Shown here one piece after another: positions 30,529 through 38,048 of a stretch of DNA of 42,175 nucleotides. This stretch comes from a virus. Location: positions 1-42,175 of the IMG/VR virus record IMGVR_UViG_3300025834_000277; one strand, 5' to 3'. Below the pieces are notes generated by a model, which worked only from the letters and a program-made list of their open reading frames with translations, ran no database searches and was not told the DNA's origin. A program made the translations under genes and the position numbers. How positions within the stretch are numbered: the stretch's first letter is position 1; the number at the start of each line of letters is the position of its first letter.

Positions 30529-30779
30529 ACTGCTGCGAGCAAACCGGCACCGGCGCCGGCTGCACCCAGGGCCCCGACTGCCCGGTGCGGGCTTCACGCG
30601 CCGCCTCTGCTGGCGAAGCCTACCCACTGCCCATCGTCCCCAATGCGCTGGATCTGGAGGCTTCACTCAGCCGGGCCGAACATATTGGGCTCTGGGTTGT
30701 CATCACGATCCTGTGCCTGCTGCTGGTGTTCCTACTCAGCGGCGGAGAACTGCTGGCATGGAAAGTCTGGGCCGCGTGA
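30525..30779 (+). CDS. Small single-pass membrane protein
   Basis: An 84-residue protein with a Cys-rich N-terminal part (CCEQTGTGAGCTQGPDC) and a hydrophobic segment near the C terminus (about residues 56-73, LWVVITILCLLLVFLLSG). It overlaps the upstream gene by 4 bp. Topology suggests a tail-anchored membrane protein. No family is recognised. Confidence 0.62.
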   Translation: MNCCEQTGTGAGCTQGPDCPVRASRAASAGEAYPLPIVPNALDLEASLSRAEHIGLWVVITILCLLLVFLLSGGELLAWKVWAA

Positions 30780-30880
30780 TGCAAACGTCTGCACAAAACC
30801 CCTGCCAGGGCACCGGCGCGGCGCTGAGTACGTCGCCACCCATGTCCACACCCACAACAAACCCCAGGAGCATTGAGCCC

Positions 30881-31138
30881 ATGCCATCCATCACCCTCAT
30901 TCTGTGCGACACACCCAATGGCGGCGTGTCCATCCATAGCAGTTTTAAGCCTGCCGTAGGCCACCCCTGCAGCGCCGCCCAAGCGCATGCGCTGGACATT
31001 CTCAGCTGTACCCACAAGCAATGGGGCGTGCACATTGACGCGGCACCAGGCGGGGTTGACATTGATGCAGTGCACCGCACGCGCGACAAGGTCGTGGCCA
31101 CGATCAATACATTGCCTGTGCAGGAGCACGGTCAATGA
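30881..31138 (+). CDS. Small conserved phage protein
   Basis: An 85-residue protein starting MPSITLILCDTPNGGVSIHS with FKPAVGHPCSAAQAHALDI following, of a type seen in early regions of Burkholderiales phages. The start at 30881 has AGGAG 10 nt upstream. An alternative start at 30779, overlapping the previous stop, would add 34 low-complexity residues. Function unknown. Confidence 0.68.
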   Translation: MPSITLILCDTPNGGVSIHSSFKPAVGHPCSAAQAHALDILSCTHKQWGVHIDAAPGGVDIDAVHRTRDKVVATINTLPVQEHGQ

Positions 31139-31416
31139 AAAATACGCCAACTACCGCCACTCTGGAGCAGCAGCGCCAACAACGCTTCATCGAACTGGAG
31201 GCCTGGCTGGCAGCGCAAGGCCCGACCCGCACGCCATCCGTAACAGCCCACAGCGCATCCACTTCACGCGACTACGACGGCGCCGAACTCAGCGCCGCAC
31301 CGACACGCCCGGGCGCTGATAAAGCCCGGTCCATTCCCAGCCGAATGGGCGACAGGCTGCACCACTGCTGCAGCCGCACCACGGATCTGGCCGGTAACCA
31401 AATTTACACAACCTAG
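31135..31416 (+). CDS. Hypothetical small protein before the retroelement
   Basis: A 93-residue polar protein (MKNTPTTATLEQQRQQRFIE) with a helical N terminus and a Ser/Arg-rich disordered C terminus including HHCC. It overlaps the preceding gene by 4 bp and ends 8 bp before the first retroelement target gene. No family is recognised. Confidence 0.55.
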   Translation: MKNTPTTATLEQQRQQRFIELEAWLAAQGPTRTPSVTAHSASTSRDYDGAELSAAPTRPGADKARSIPSRMGDRLHHCCSRTTDLAGNQIYTT

Positions 31417-31424
31417 GAGCGACC

Positions 31425-31814
31425 ATGCCCACCCAACTTCAAACCACCCCAATCTCCACCCTGCCCGCCTTGGGCGGCGCGCTGGACGGCGGCGTCTTCG
31501 CCGGCGTCACCACCCGCCAAGACGGCGTGCACTGCGCTGTTATCCGATTGCCGGAAAACGGCACCAAGCTTACCTGGAGGAAAGCAGTGGCCTGGGCCAA
31601 GAAACAAGGCGGCGAACTGCCTACCCGTACTGTAGCCGCCCTGTTGTTTGCCAACGTGAAGGCCACCCTGCCCCCTGGCTGGCACTGGACCAGCGAAGAG
31701 GATGACGCCTCTTACGCCTGGGATTGCCTCTTCGACTACGGCGACCAGTTCAGCATCCCCAAGAGCTACAAGGGCTCGGCTGTTGCCGTCCGCTTGATTC
31801 CTATCACTGCTTGA
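31425..31814 (+). CDS. DGR target protein 1 (DUF1566 / C-type-lectin-like)
   Basis: A 129-residue protein with a beta-rich N terminus and the DUF1566-type pattern TWRKAVAWAKKQGGELPTR (about residues 50-68), then FANVK, WHWTSEEDDAS and SYKGSAVAVRLI at the end. Members adopt the formylglycine-enzyme/C-type-lectin fold used by many DGR targets. Its last part, residues about 94-123, is encoded by variable repeat 1. Against the template residues NCNFNNGNQNNNH it reads DCLFDYGDQFSIP. No signal peptide or membrane segment is visible. GGAG lies 5 nt before the ATG. It is paralogous to target protein 2. Confidence 0.88.
   Translation: MPTQLQTTPISTLPALGGALDGGVFAGVTTRQDGVHCAVIRLPENGTKLTWRKAVAWAKKQGGELPTRTVAALLFANVKATLPPGWHWTSEEDDASYAWDCLFDYGDQFSIPKSYKGSAVAVRLIPITA
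31705..31793 (+). repeat. DGR variable repeat 1 (VR1)
   Basis: 89 bp that align without gaps to the template 32879-32967. I count 12 differences, 11 at template adenines (template positions 18, 24, 25, 30, 33, 39, 45, 46, 49, 52, 55). The one other change is G to A at position 66, in the 3' conserved part. The last 23 bp are identical to the template. Confidence 0.92.
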
Positions 31815-31845
31815 TTCTTCAATCCTTTTTTCACAGGAGCCAACT

Positions 31846-32301
31846 ATGCCCACCATCACCCTAGAGGCCGTCCAGGCCAAACAAACCGAACTGACCGAGA
31901 TGATTCAGCAGCTGCAAAAGACCCAGCAAATTCGCGTCATCAAGATCACCGAAGACACCATTGAATTGCGCCCAGGTGAGCACTACTCGGGCGCAGTGCT
32001 GGACGCGGACGGCGGACACCTTCACCACCTGGTGCTGATGGCGCCCCGCCCCAACACCAAACTCACGCAGCAAGGTGCTATCGACTGGGCAGAAAGCGTC
32101 GATGGAGACTTGCCCGATCGTCAAGAGCAAGCCTTGCTCTACGCCAATTGCAAGCCACACCTGAAGCCTGAATGGCATTGGTCCAACGAAACACACAAGG
32201 ATGACGCCTCTTCCGCCTGGATTTGCCTCTTCAGCCACGGCGACCAGAGCTTCAGCCCCAAGAGCTACGAGGGCTCGGCTGTTGCCGTCCGCAGAGTCTG
32301 A
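31846..32301 (+). CDS. DGR target protein 2 (DUF1566 / C-type-lectin-like)
   Basis: A 151-residue paralogue of target 1. A helical N terminus (about residues 1-30, EAVQAKQTELTEMIQQLQKT) that target 1 lacks could oligomerise the protein. This is followed by LRPGEHYSGAVLDADGG, the DUF1566-like DWAESVDGDLPDRQEQALLY, and WHWSNETHKDDAS. Residues about 120-150 are encoded by variable repeat 2. Against template NCNFNNGNQNNNH it reads ICLFSHGDQSFSP. It ends directly after the repeat. AGGAG lies 6 nt before the ATG. No export signal is visible. Confidence 0.88.
   Translation: MPTITLEAVQAKQTELTEMIQQLQKTQQIRVIKITEDTIELRPGEHYSGAVLDADGGHLHHLVLMAPRPNTKLTQQGAIDWAESVDGDLPDRQEQALLYANCKPHLKPEWHWSNETHKDDASSAWICLFSHGDQSFSPKSYEGSAVAVRRV
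32204..32295 (+). repeat. DGR variable repeat 2 (VR2)
   Basis: 92 bp that align without gaps to the template 32879-32970. I count 12 differences, all at template adenines (positions 10, 19, 24, 25, 31, 33, 39, 46, 48, 49, 52, 55). From position 56 to the end (37 bp) it is identical to the template, consistent with an initiation-of-homing end. Confidence 0.93.
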
Positions 32302-32342
32302 TTCCTTTAGTCCTTCAATCCTTTTGAACTGAGCCCGCCACC

Positions 32343-32705
32343 ATGGCATTGCATACCGAACTCCCGATCCACCGCACCGGCGTGCGCCTGCTTGATCTCG
32401 CGATCAGGGCGCAGGTGCAAATGCCGCGCACCGTCAAGCGCGCGCTGGGCGAAAAGATCACTCAGCACTGCGTGGAAATGCTGGATCTGATGGCCCTGGC
32501 CAACGCCACCCAACGCGAGACCCGCGCCGGCCACATCGACCAGTTACTCACCCGCCAGCGCGCCATGACGGTACTGCTGCGGGTCAGCCACGACGCCCGG
32601 TATATCTCGCCCAAGCTGTGGGCAGATTCCATCGAGCTACTGGGGAGTATCGGCAGGCAGGCTGGTGGTTGGATCAAAACTGCGAACAGGGCGCCTGCTG
32701 TATGA
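32343..32705 (+). CDS. avd: Avd-like accessory variability protein (four-helix)
   Basis: A 120-residue all-helical protein with features of Avd/four-helix-bundle proteins: TGVRLLDLAIRAQVQMPRTV near residue 12, QLLTRQRAMTVLLRVSHDA (about 67-85) and RYISPKLWADSIELLGSIGR (about 86-105), ending in QAGGWIK. Avd forms a pentamer that binds the template RNA and reverse transcriptase in characterised DGRs. It lies between the targets and the template/RT as in the Bordetella phage element. No strong ribosome site is visible. Its stop overlaps the first ATG inside the RT frame. Confidence 0.82.
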   Translation: MALHTELPIHRTGVRLLDLAIRAQVQMPRTVKRALGEKITQHCVEMLDLMALANATQRETRAGHIDQLLTRQRAMTVLLRVSHDARYISPKLWADSIELLGSIGRQAGGWIKTANRAPAV

Positions 32706-34060
32706 CGGTCAAGGCCCTCATGCCCGTGCGCACAGTGAATCTGGTCGCGCCGCTGGCCCACAAGGCCACCGACATGCACACCACGGAGACCGCTGCACCA
32801 GTGCAGGCCCGGCCCGGTGCAGCCTCTCACCTGATCGGCTACGGCCTTCGGGAGAGAGGCCTCAATAGCGCGATAGATACGCCTCTTACGCCTGGAATTG
32901 CAACTTCAACAACGGCAACCAGAACAACAACCACAAGAGCTACGAGGGCTCGGCTGTTGCCGTCCGCAGATCCACACCTGTTCCACCAGCTGGTGCAGGC
33001 CTACCTTGACTGCCGCCGCACCAAGCGCAATAGCGCCAGTGCGCTGGCATTCGAGGCCCAGGCTGAGCACAACCTCTACCAGCTCTATGAAGAGCTGGCT
33101 TCTGGTACCTACCAGCCAGGCGGCTCCGTCTGTTTTGTCATCACCCACCCCAAACCGCGCGAAGTGTGGGCGGCGCGCATTCGCGACCGCATCGTGCACC
33201 ACCTGCTCTACAACTACATTGCGCCGCGCTTTCATGCGCGCTTCGTCGCCGACAGCTGCGCCTGTATCCCCGGCCGCGGCACGCTCTACGCCGCCAAGCG
33301 GCTGGAGCACCAGGTGCGAAGCTACACCCGCAACTGGAGCCAGCCGGCGCACTATCTCAAGTGCGATCTAGCCAACTTCTTCGTTAGCATCCACAAGACG
33401 GTAGTTCTGGAGCAGCTGCAGCGCCAGGTGACAGAGCCCTGGTGGATGGCCCTGGCCACGGTCATCCTGATGCACGACCCGCGCCACGATGTCGAGGTGC
33501 GCGGCACCCGCGCCGAGCTGGCCTTGGTGCCACCGCACAAAAGCCTGTTCAACGCACCCCAGGGCTACGGCCTGCCCATTGGCAACTTGAGCAGCCAGTT
33601 CTTTGCCAATGTGCTGTTGGACGATCTAGACCAGTTTGCCAAGCACCGCCTGCAGGCGCCCACCTACGTGCGCTATGTGGACGACTTCATTCTGTTGCAC
33701 GACAGTCCGCAGTGGCTCAACCAGGCACGACAGCAGATCGAATGCAAGCTGGACGAACTGCACCTGCAGCTCAACCCCCGCAAGACCATCCTGCAGCCCG
33801 TGGCACGCGGCATCGACTTTGTGGGCCACCTGATCCAGCCGTGGCGGCGCATCACCCGCCGCAAGACCGTGCACATGGCGCTGGAGCGCCTGCAGGACAT
33901 GCCCGCTGCAGATCTGCACCAGCCCGCCAACAGCTACTTCGGCCTGCTCCGGCAGGCGACCCATAGCCACCACGACCGCACCCGCGTTGCCAAGCTCATG
34001 CTGCAGCGTGGGCATGTGGTCAAGGGTGACATGACCAAGATTTATCGAAAGAAAGGTTAA
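32702..34060 (+). CDS. DGR reverse transcriptase
   Basis: A 452-residue reverse transcriptase. Catalytic residues are Asp in LKCDLANFFVSI (Asp222) and YVDD at about residues 325-328 (VRYVDDFILL). The GLPIGNLSSQFFANV stretch (about 290-304) is the DGR-type motif 4, and GIDFVGHLIQPWR follows. It would copy the template RNA with adenine-specific errors. The start at 32702 is favoured by the 4-bp overlap with avd; the conserved RT core begins only near 32970, after the template repeat. The first about 90 residues are therefore encoded across the template in another frame, giving a Thr-rich segment. A start farther downstream cannot be excluded. Confidence 0.9.
   Translation: MTVKALMPVRTVNLVAPLAHKATDMHTTETAAPVQARPGAASHLIGYGLRERGLNSAIDTPLTPGIATSTTATRTTTTRATRARLLPSADPHLFHQLVQAYLDCRRTKRNSASALAFEAQAEHNLYQLYEELASGTYQPGGSVCFVITHPKPREVWAARIRDRIVHHLLYNYIAPRFHARFVADSCACIPGRGTLYAAKRLEHQVRSYTRNWSQPAHYLKCDLANFFVSIHKTVVLEQLQRQVTEPWWMALATVILMHDPRHDVEVRGTRAELALVPPHKSLFNAPQGYGLPIGNLSSQFFANVLLDDLDQFAKHRLQAPTYVRYVDDFILLHDSPQWLNQARQQIECKLDELHLQLNPRKTILQPVARGIDFVGHLIQPWRRITRRKTVHMALERLQDMPAADLHQPANSYFGLLRQATHSHHDRTRVAKLMLQRGHVVKGDMTKIYRKKG
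32879..32970 (+). repeat. DGR template repeat (TR)
   Basis: Adenine-rich template of 92 bp. In the frame used by the targets it encodes one AAT and seven AAC codons in the variable part (NCNFNNGNQNNNH), the usual way a DGR avoids stop codons and reaches many residues. It lies between avd and the RT core and within the RT open frame. Its 3' GC-rich end (about 36 bp) is nearly the same as in both variable repeats. A short CGGC-TGTT-GCCG hairpin lies in that end. Confidence 0.93.
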
Positions 34061-34104
34061 CCCACCATGTCCACTGAATTCGCCATCGCCAAAGGATTTT
34101 CACA

Positions 34105-36300
34105 ATGAAAGAATATTTAACCGAAACCGGCCAGATCTTGCCCGAGGTGGACCCGGTCGAAGTACTCGATGCGGATGAGTTTGCCAATCTGCAGCTGACC
34201 GCCATCGTCACCAGCTTGACCAATCCACGCACCATCTTTGATGCCGTCAAGCTGGCCGAGCTGTCTTCCAGTATCAAGGCCAGCGGCGTGCATCAACCGG
34301 TGCTGGTGCGGCCGCTGCCCGGCAGCCGGTTGGCCGACACCTTTGACCTGCACCATGCCCGCTTTGGTAGCAGAGGCATAGAGCGGCCGACGCATGAACT
34401 GGTGTGCGGTGAGCGCCGCTACCGCGCCTGCTTAATAGCCGGCGTCAAGCGTATCCCCGCCCTGATCCGGGACCTGACAGACCACCAGGTGCTGGAGATT
34501 CAGATTGTCGAAAACCTGCAGCGCGACGATCTCAGCGAGCTGGAAGAAGCCGTGGGCTACGAACAGCTAATGACGCTCAGCGGCATCAGTGCCGATGAGG
34601 TTGGCGTCAAAATTTGCAAGAGCCGGTCCTACGTCTACGCCCGTTTGAAGCTGCTGGACCTGACCAGCGATGTGAAGACCAGCCTGCGTTCCGGCGTGAT
34701 TGATGCCAGCCGCGCCCTATTGTTGGCCCGCATCCCCGACCCCACGCTGCAACTCAAGGCGCTGGCAGAGATAACGCATAAAAATTACGACGGCGATCTG
34801 TCCATGAGCTACCGCAGTGCGGCGGCCCATGTGCAGCGCAATTACATGCTGAAGCTGGATACAGCCCGCTTCAAGATCACAGACGCCACGCTGGTACCGG
34901 ATGCTGGATCTTGCAAAGCGTGCGCCAAACGTACCGGTCATGAACCGGACCTGTTCGAGGACGTCAAAGGTGCAGATGTCTGCACCGACCCGCCCTGTTT
35001 CCACCGCAAGGAAGACGCGCACACCGCCCAGCTACTCAAGTCCGCACACGAACATGGCCAGCTGGTAATTGACGGGCGCGAGGCCAAGGCCTTGATGCCC
35101 AACAGTTGGAATGGGATCGAGGGCTATTTACGCCTGGACGATCCAAACGACAGCCCATCCGACCAGCCACTGCGCAAACTGCTGGGCAAGCAACTTGACC
35201 AGGACGAAGTGCAAATCACGCTCATTGCCAACCCGCACAAGGCCGGCGAACTGATTGCAGTGCTGCCGAGCTCCAAAGTGGCTGAGCTGCTCAAAGCCAA
35301 GGGCCATAAGGAGGCGGCTGAGCGCATCGACAAGAGCATGGAGGCCGACAAAAAGCTTGATGCTGTCAACGCAAAAAAGGAAGCCTCCGATGCCTACGAG
35401 CAAGGCTGGCGCAATACGGTGCTGACGCGCACCTGGAAGGAAATCAATATTGAGGAAGCGTTTGACGTCTCCAACGATGTGTACCGCCACGTGGCCATGC
35501 ACTATGCCAGCGCTTGCAATACCGACCGCGCCAAACAGCTGTGCAAGGTGCTGGAGCTGGGCAAGGTCGCCCCCAAAGACGGCCTGCTGGACTACGTGAA
35601 ATCCTGCGAATTCCCCGCCCGGGTGCTGCAGCTGCTGGTGATGCACACGGACGTGGAATATCGCAGCTGGATGCCCGAGGATTACAAAGCCAACAAAGGC
35701 CTGTTACTGGTGGCCGCTGAGTACCAGGTCGATATTGACGCGATAAAGGCCGAAATCAAGGGCCAGATGCGACTCAAGAAACCAGTTACCCCTAACACCC
35801 CTGCTGCGCTGGCTATCGCTAGCGCGGGGGGGCCGGTGGCTGGGGGCCAGGGGGTCAAAGGCCCGGACGCGAAAATAAACGCCGCCCCGCTGCGCAAGCG
35901 CAAACTATCTGCCGCCGAAGCCCAAGCCGCGATCGCGGATGCGATGCAGGATCAGGAGACCGATTCAGGCGCCGCTGACGCGTCACAAGGCAACGACGCA
36001 GACAGTAGCCAGCCAGTAGCAGGCGCAGGCACGGTTGCCAGTGCTGGCGCACTCGCCCCCGTGCCCGCCCCCGCTCTGTCTGTGGGCGTGCTCGTAGTCG
36101 TAACGACCGATGCCGATCTGCTGCCCGTCACGCAGCATAAATGGGTAGGCAAAGCGGGCGCGGTCTCCCAAAAACTACAAGGCTCCAACTGGATGGTGAC
36201 ATTCAAAGGCCGGACCGGCGGCATGGCCAGTTTTGACAGCAGCCTGTTATCGCCACAGCCGAGCCAAAAGCAACACAACGATCGGGTAAAAAAATCATGA
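34105..36300 (+). CDS. ParB/RepB-like partition-type protein
   Basis: A 731-residue protein. The ParB N-terminal domain shows GERRYRAC (residues 102-109) and IVENLQRDDLSELEEA (134-149), then a HTH region including SRSYVYARLKLLDL. A Cys cluster follows near residues 271-303 (CKAC, then VCTDPPCF). The C-terminal third is Ala/Pro-rich linker ending in a small beta-rich domain (WVGKAGAVSQKL, NWMVTFKGRTG). Prophage ParB relatives may act as DNA-binding or CTP-dependent spreading factors; no ParA partner is visible here. AAAGGA lies 8 nt before the ATG. Confidence 0.8.
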   Translation: MKEYLTETGQILPEVDPVEVLDADEFANLQLTAIVTSLTNPRTIFDAVKLAELSSSIKASGVHQPVLVRPLPGSRLADTFDLHHARFGSRGIERPTHELVCGERRYRACLIAGVKRIPALIRDLTDHQVLEIQIVENLQRDDLSELEEAVGYEQLMTLSGISADEVGVKICKSRSYVYARLKLLDLTSDVKTSLRSGVIDASRALLLARIPDPTLQLKALAEITHKNYDGDLSMSYRSAAAHVQRNYMLKLDTARFKITDATLVPDAGSCKACAKRTGHEPDLFEDVKGADVCTDPPCFHRKEDAHTAQLLKSAHEHGQLVIDGREAKALMPNSWNGIEGYLRLDDPNDSPSDQPLRKLLGKQLDQDEVQITLIANPHKAGELIAVLPSSKVAELLKAKGHKEAAERIDKSMEADKKLDAVNAKKEASDAYEQGWRNTVLTRTWKEINIEEAFDVSNDVYRHVAMHYASACNTDRAKQLCKVLELGKVAPKDGLLDYVKSCEFPARVLQLLVMHTDVEYRSWMPEDYKANKGLLLVAAEYQVDIDAIKAEIKGQMRLKKPVTPNTPAALAIASAGGPVAGGQGVKGPDAKINAAPLRKRKLSAAEAQAAIADAMQDQETDSGAADASQGNDADSSQPVAGAGTVASAGALAPVPAPALSVGVLVVVTTDADLLPVTQHKWVGKAGAVSQKLQGSNWMVTFKGRTGGMASFDSSLLSPQPSQKQHNDRVKKS

Positions 36301-36797
36301 GCAGCCACAAACCCCGCCGCCCGCGCTGGCTGCCCACAGGCCACACCATGGCGCTGGCCTTGAACCTGGCTGCTAAGCCCGACCCGGCCGACATCGAGCA
36401 GATACTGCAGGCCATTACCGATGCCGTCCGGGCGCTGCGTGAAGGCGTGGCCAGCGAGCATCAATGGTCCATCGCCGCCGGATCCGTCGATGTAGCCCGC
36501 GCCATCGAGCGGCAGGGCGTGGTGCGCGGCCTGCACGAGAGCCTGGCCAGCGCCGACAGCACGCTGAAAGCCATCCGCACCCGCGCCCTGTCAACCGGGC
36601 GCTGGACGCCCACCGCCTTGAATTTTTCCGAGATCGATGACATGCAAGCATTCATTGGGCTGCACGCCTTCCAGACCCGCCGGCTCAGCCGCGCCGAATA
36701 CCGTCGCGCCATCGATAGCGCCACCGGCGAGATCCGGGGTAGCGGCAGCCATTTGACGCGGATTGAGATTAAAGACTTTGTGGGAGCGCCAGCATGA
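36297..36797 (+). CDS. Hypothetical phage protein
   Basis: A 166-residue protein overlapping ParB by 4 bp. It has an Arg-rich N terminus (MSSHKPRRPRWLPTGHTMAL), a helical middle (DIEQILQAITDAVRALREGV) and a C-terminal region with FQTRRLSRAEYRRAIDSAT. No family is recognised; its place suggests early DNA metabolism. Confidence 0.62.
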   Translation: MSSHKPRRPRWLPTGHTMALALNLAAKPDPADIEQILQAITDAVRALREGVASEHQWSIAAGSVDVARAIERQGVVRGLHESLASADSTLKAIRTRALSTGRWTPTALNFSEIDDMQAFIGLHAFQTRRLSRAEYRRAIDSATGEIRGSGSHLTRIEIKDFVGAPA

Positions 36798-37060
36798 ATA
36801 AGAAAACAAAAGCCTACCAGGGTAGCGCTCAAGACATTGGGTGCGATGTGTTTATTAATCACGTCATGCCATTTATTCGGGCTGCATCAAAGCGTATGCC
36901 GGATTGTGAACTTGCTGAACTTTATGCAGGGTTTTTTGCAGGCGCCTGCGGGTCAATGGCCGCTGATTTTGGCAAGGAAGCAGCCAAGATCATGATTGAT
37001 ACGGTGGCCGCACAGTTTGATGACGTGGCCCAAGAAATCAATGCGGGGATGATGCAATGA
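36794..37060 (+). CDS. Small conserved phage protein
   Basis: An 88-residue helical protein: RMPDCELAELYAGFFAGACG (about residues 34-53) and SMAADFGKEAAKIMIDTVA. The pattern is seen in small early genes of several phages, function unknown. It shows 4-bp overlaps on both sides. Confidence 0.62.
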   Translation: MNKKTKAYQGSAQDIGCDVFINHVMPFIRAASKRMPDCELAELYAGFFAGACGSMAADFGKEAAKIMIDTVAAQFDDVAQEINAGMMQ

Positions 37061-37770
37061 AAGAACGTCCAATCCTTTTCAATGGACCGATGGTTCGGGC
37101 GCTGCTGGATGACAGCAAGACTAAGACGCGGCGGGTAATGAAGCCGCAGATGGTCTACGGTGACGTGTGCGGCTTGTTTGAATCATGGTATCTGCCGAAA
37201 GGCAACGACGGCGGCATCCTCTGGCTGAATGCCAAGGCTCAAATTCTCTCCATGTGCCCTTACGGCCAGCCCGGTGACAAGCTTTGGGTGCGGGAGACGT
37301 TCCAGTATCGCGGCGCAAGCTATGACGGCGATGGCATCGAGGATGCAGATTGGTTTCGTTGCTACGGCAAGGGAGATAGTTGGGATCCGGAATTCCCGTA
37401 CGGATGGGGGCCATCTAGACACATGAATGTGCGAGCAATGGTAGAGCCGGATGAGCAAGAGGGCGAAGGAATCACAGGCTGGGTTACAAAACGTATCCCC
37501 AGCATCCACATGCCCCGCTGGGCCAGCCGCATCACGCTGGAGATTGTCAGCGTGCGCGTTGAGCAGCTACAGGACATCAGCGAGGCCGATGCACTAGCCG
37601 AAGGGATCGACGCTGAAAAAGCAAAGCTCACGATGTCATCCATCGGGATGAATGACATTGTTGGCCCTATTGCTGAATACAGCACCCTTTGGGAATCCAT
37701 CAACGGACCCAGCTCATGGGCTGTGAACCCGTGGGTCTGGGTAGTCGAATTTAAAAGGATCGAATCATGA
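37057..37770 (+). CDS. ASCH-like / phage morphogenetic-type protein
   Basis: A 237-residue protein beginning MKERPILFNGPMVRALLDDS and KTKTRRVMKP, with PYGQPGDKLWVRETF (about residues 68-82), IPSIHMPRWASRITLEIVSV (about 147-166) and NPWVWVVEFKRI at the end. This is the pattern of the ASCH-related family often annotated as phage morphogenetic proteins; ASCH domains are thought to bind RNA or modified nucleotides. The early location argues against a structural role. Confidence 0.75.
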   Translation: MKERPILFNGPMVRALLDDSKTKTRRVMKPQMVYGDVCGLFESWYLPKGNDGGILWLNAKAQILSMCPYGQPGDKLWVRETFQYRGASYDGDGIEDADWFRCYGKGDSWDPEFPYGWGPSRHMNVRAMVEPDEQEGEGITGWVTKRIPSIHMPRWASRITLEIVSVRVEQLQDISEADALAEGIDAEKAKLTMSSIGMNDIVGPIAEYSTLWESINGPSSWAVNPWVWVVEFKRIES

Positions 37771-38048
37771 TCTCCCCAATTATGGATTCCCCCGCCGTCG
37801 CTGCACTGCTGAAATGTTCAGAGCGAACCGTCGAGGATCATGCCCGGTCCGGGCGCCTGCCGGCAGTCAAGTTTGGGGATGGCTGGATGTTTCCCAGCGA
37901 CGCCTTGCTGCGGGCTGTCAACCAATTGGCCGAGGAAGAGGCGGCCAAACGCTCAGCACCCGTCAAGCCTGTAGCGGTCAAACAGGTCATAGACAAAAAA
38001 CGATCTACCCGCCCCAACCTTTCGCTGCTATCCCAGGCGGGCGCTTAA
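37767..38048 (+). CDS. Excisionase-like HTH protein
   Basis: A 93-residue protein with a MerR/excisionase-type DNA-binding domain: SPAVAALLKCSERTVEDHAR and SGRLPAVKFGDGWMFPSDAL (about residues 8-47). It is the last gene of the plus-strand operon and overlaps the integrase 3' end by 21 bp in convergent orientation, which fits a directionality factor. Its expression from the repressed operon would restrict excision to induction. Confidence 0.7.
   Translation: MISPIMDSPAVAALLKCSERTVEDHARSGRLPAVKFGDGWMFPSDALLRAVNQLAEEEAAKRSAPVKPVAVKQVIDKKRSTRPNLSLLSQAGA

Noticed and set aside
31794-31846. DGR-type hairpin directly after VR1
   Set aside because: Only a 4-bp stem (TTGA/TCAA) is possible and it is not repeated after VR2, unlike the 8-bp stem known from the Bordetella phage element.
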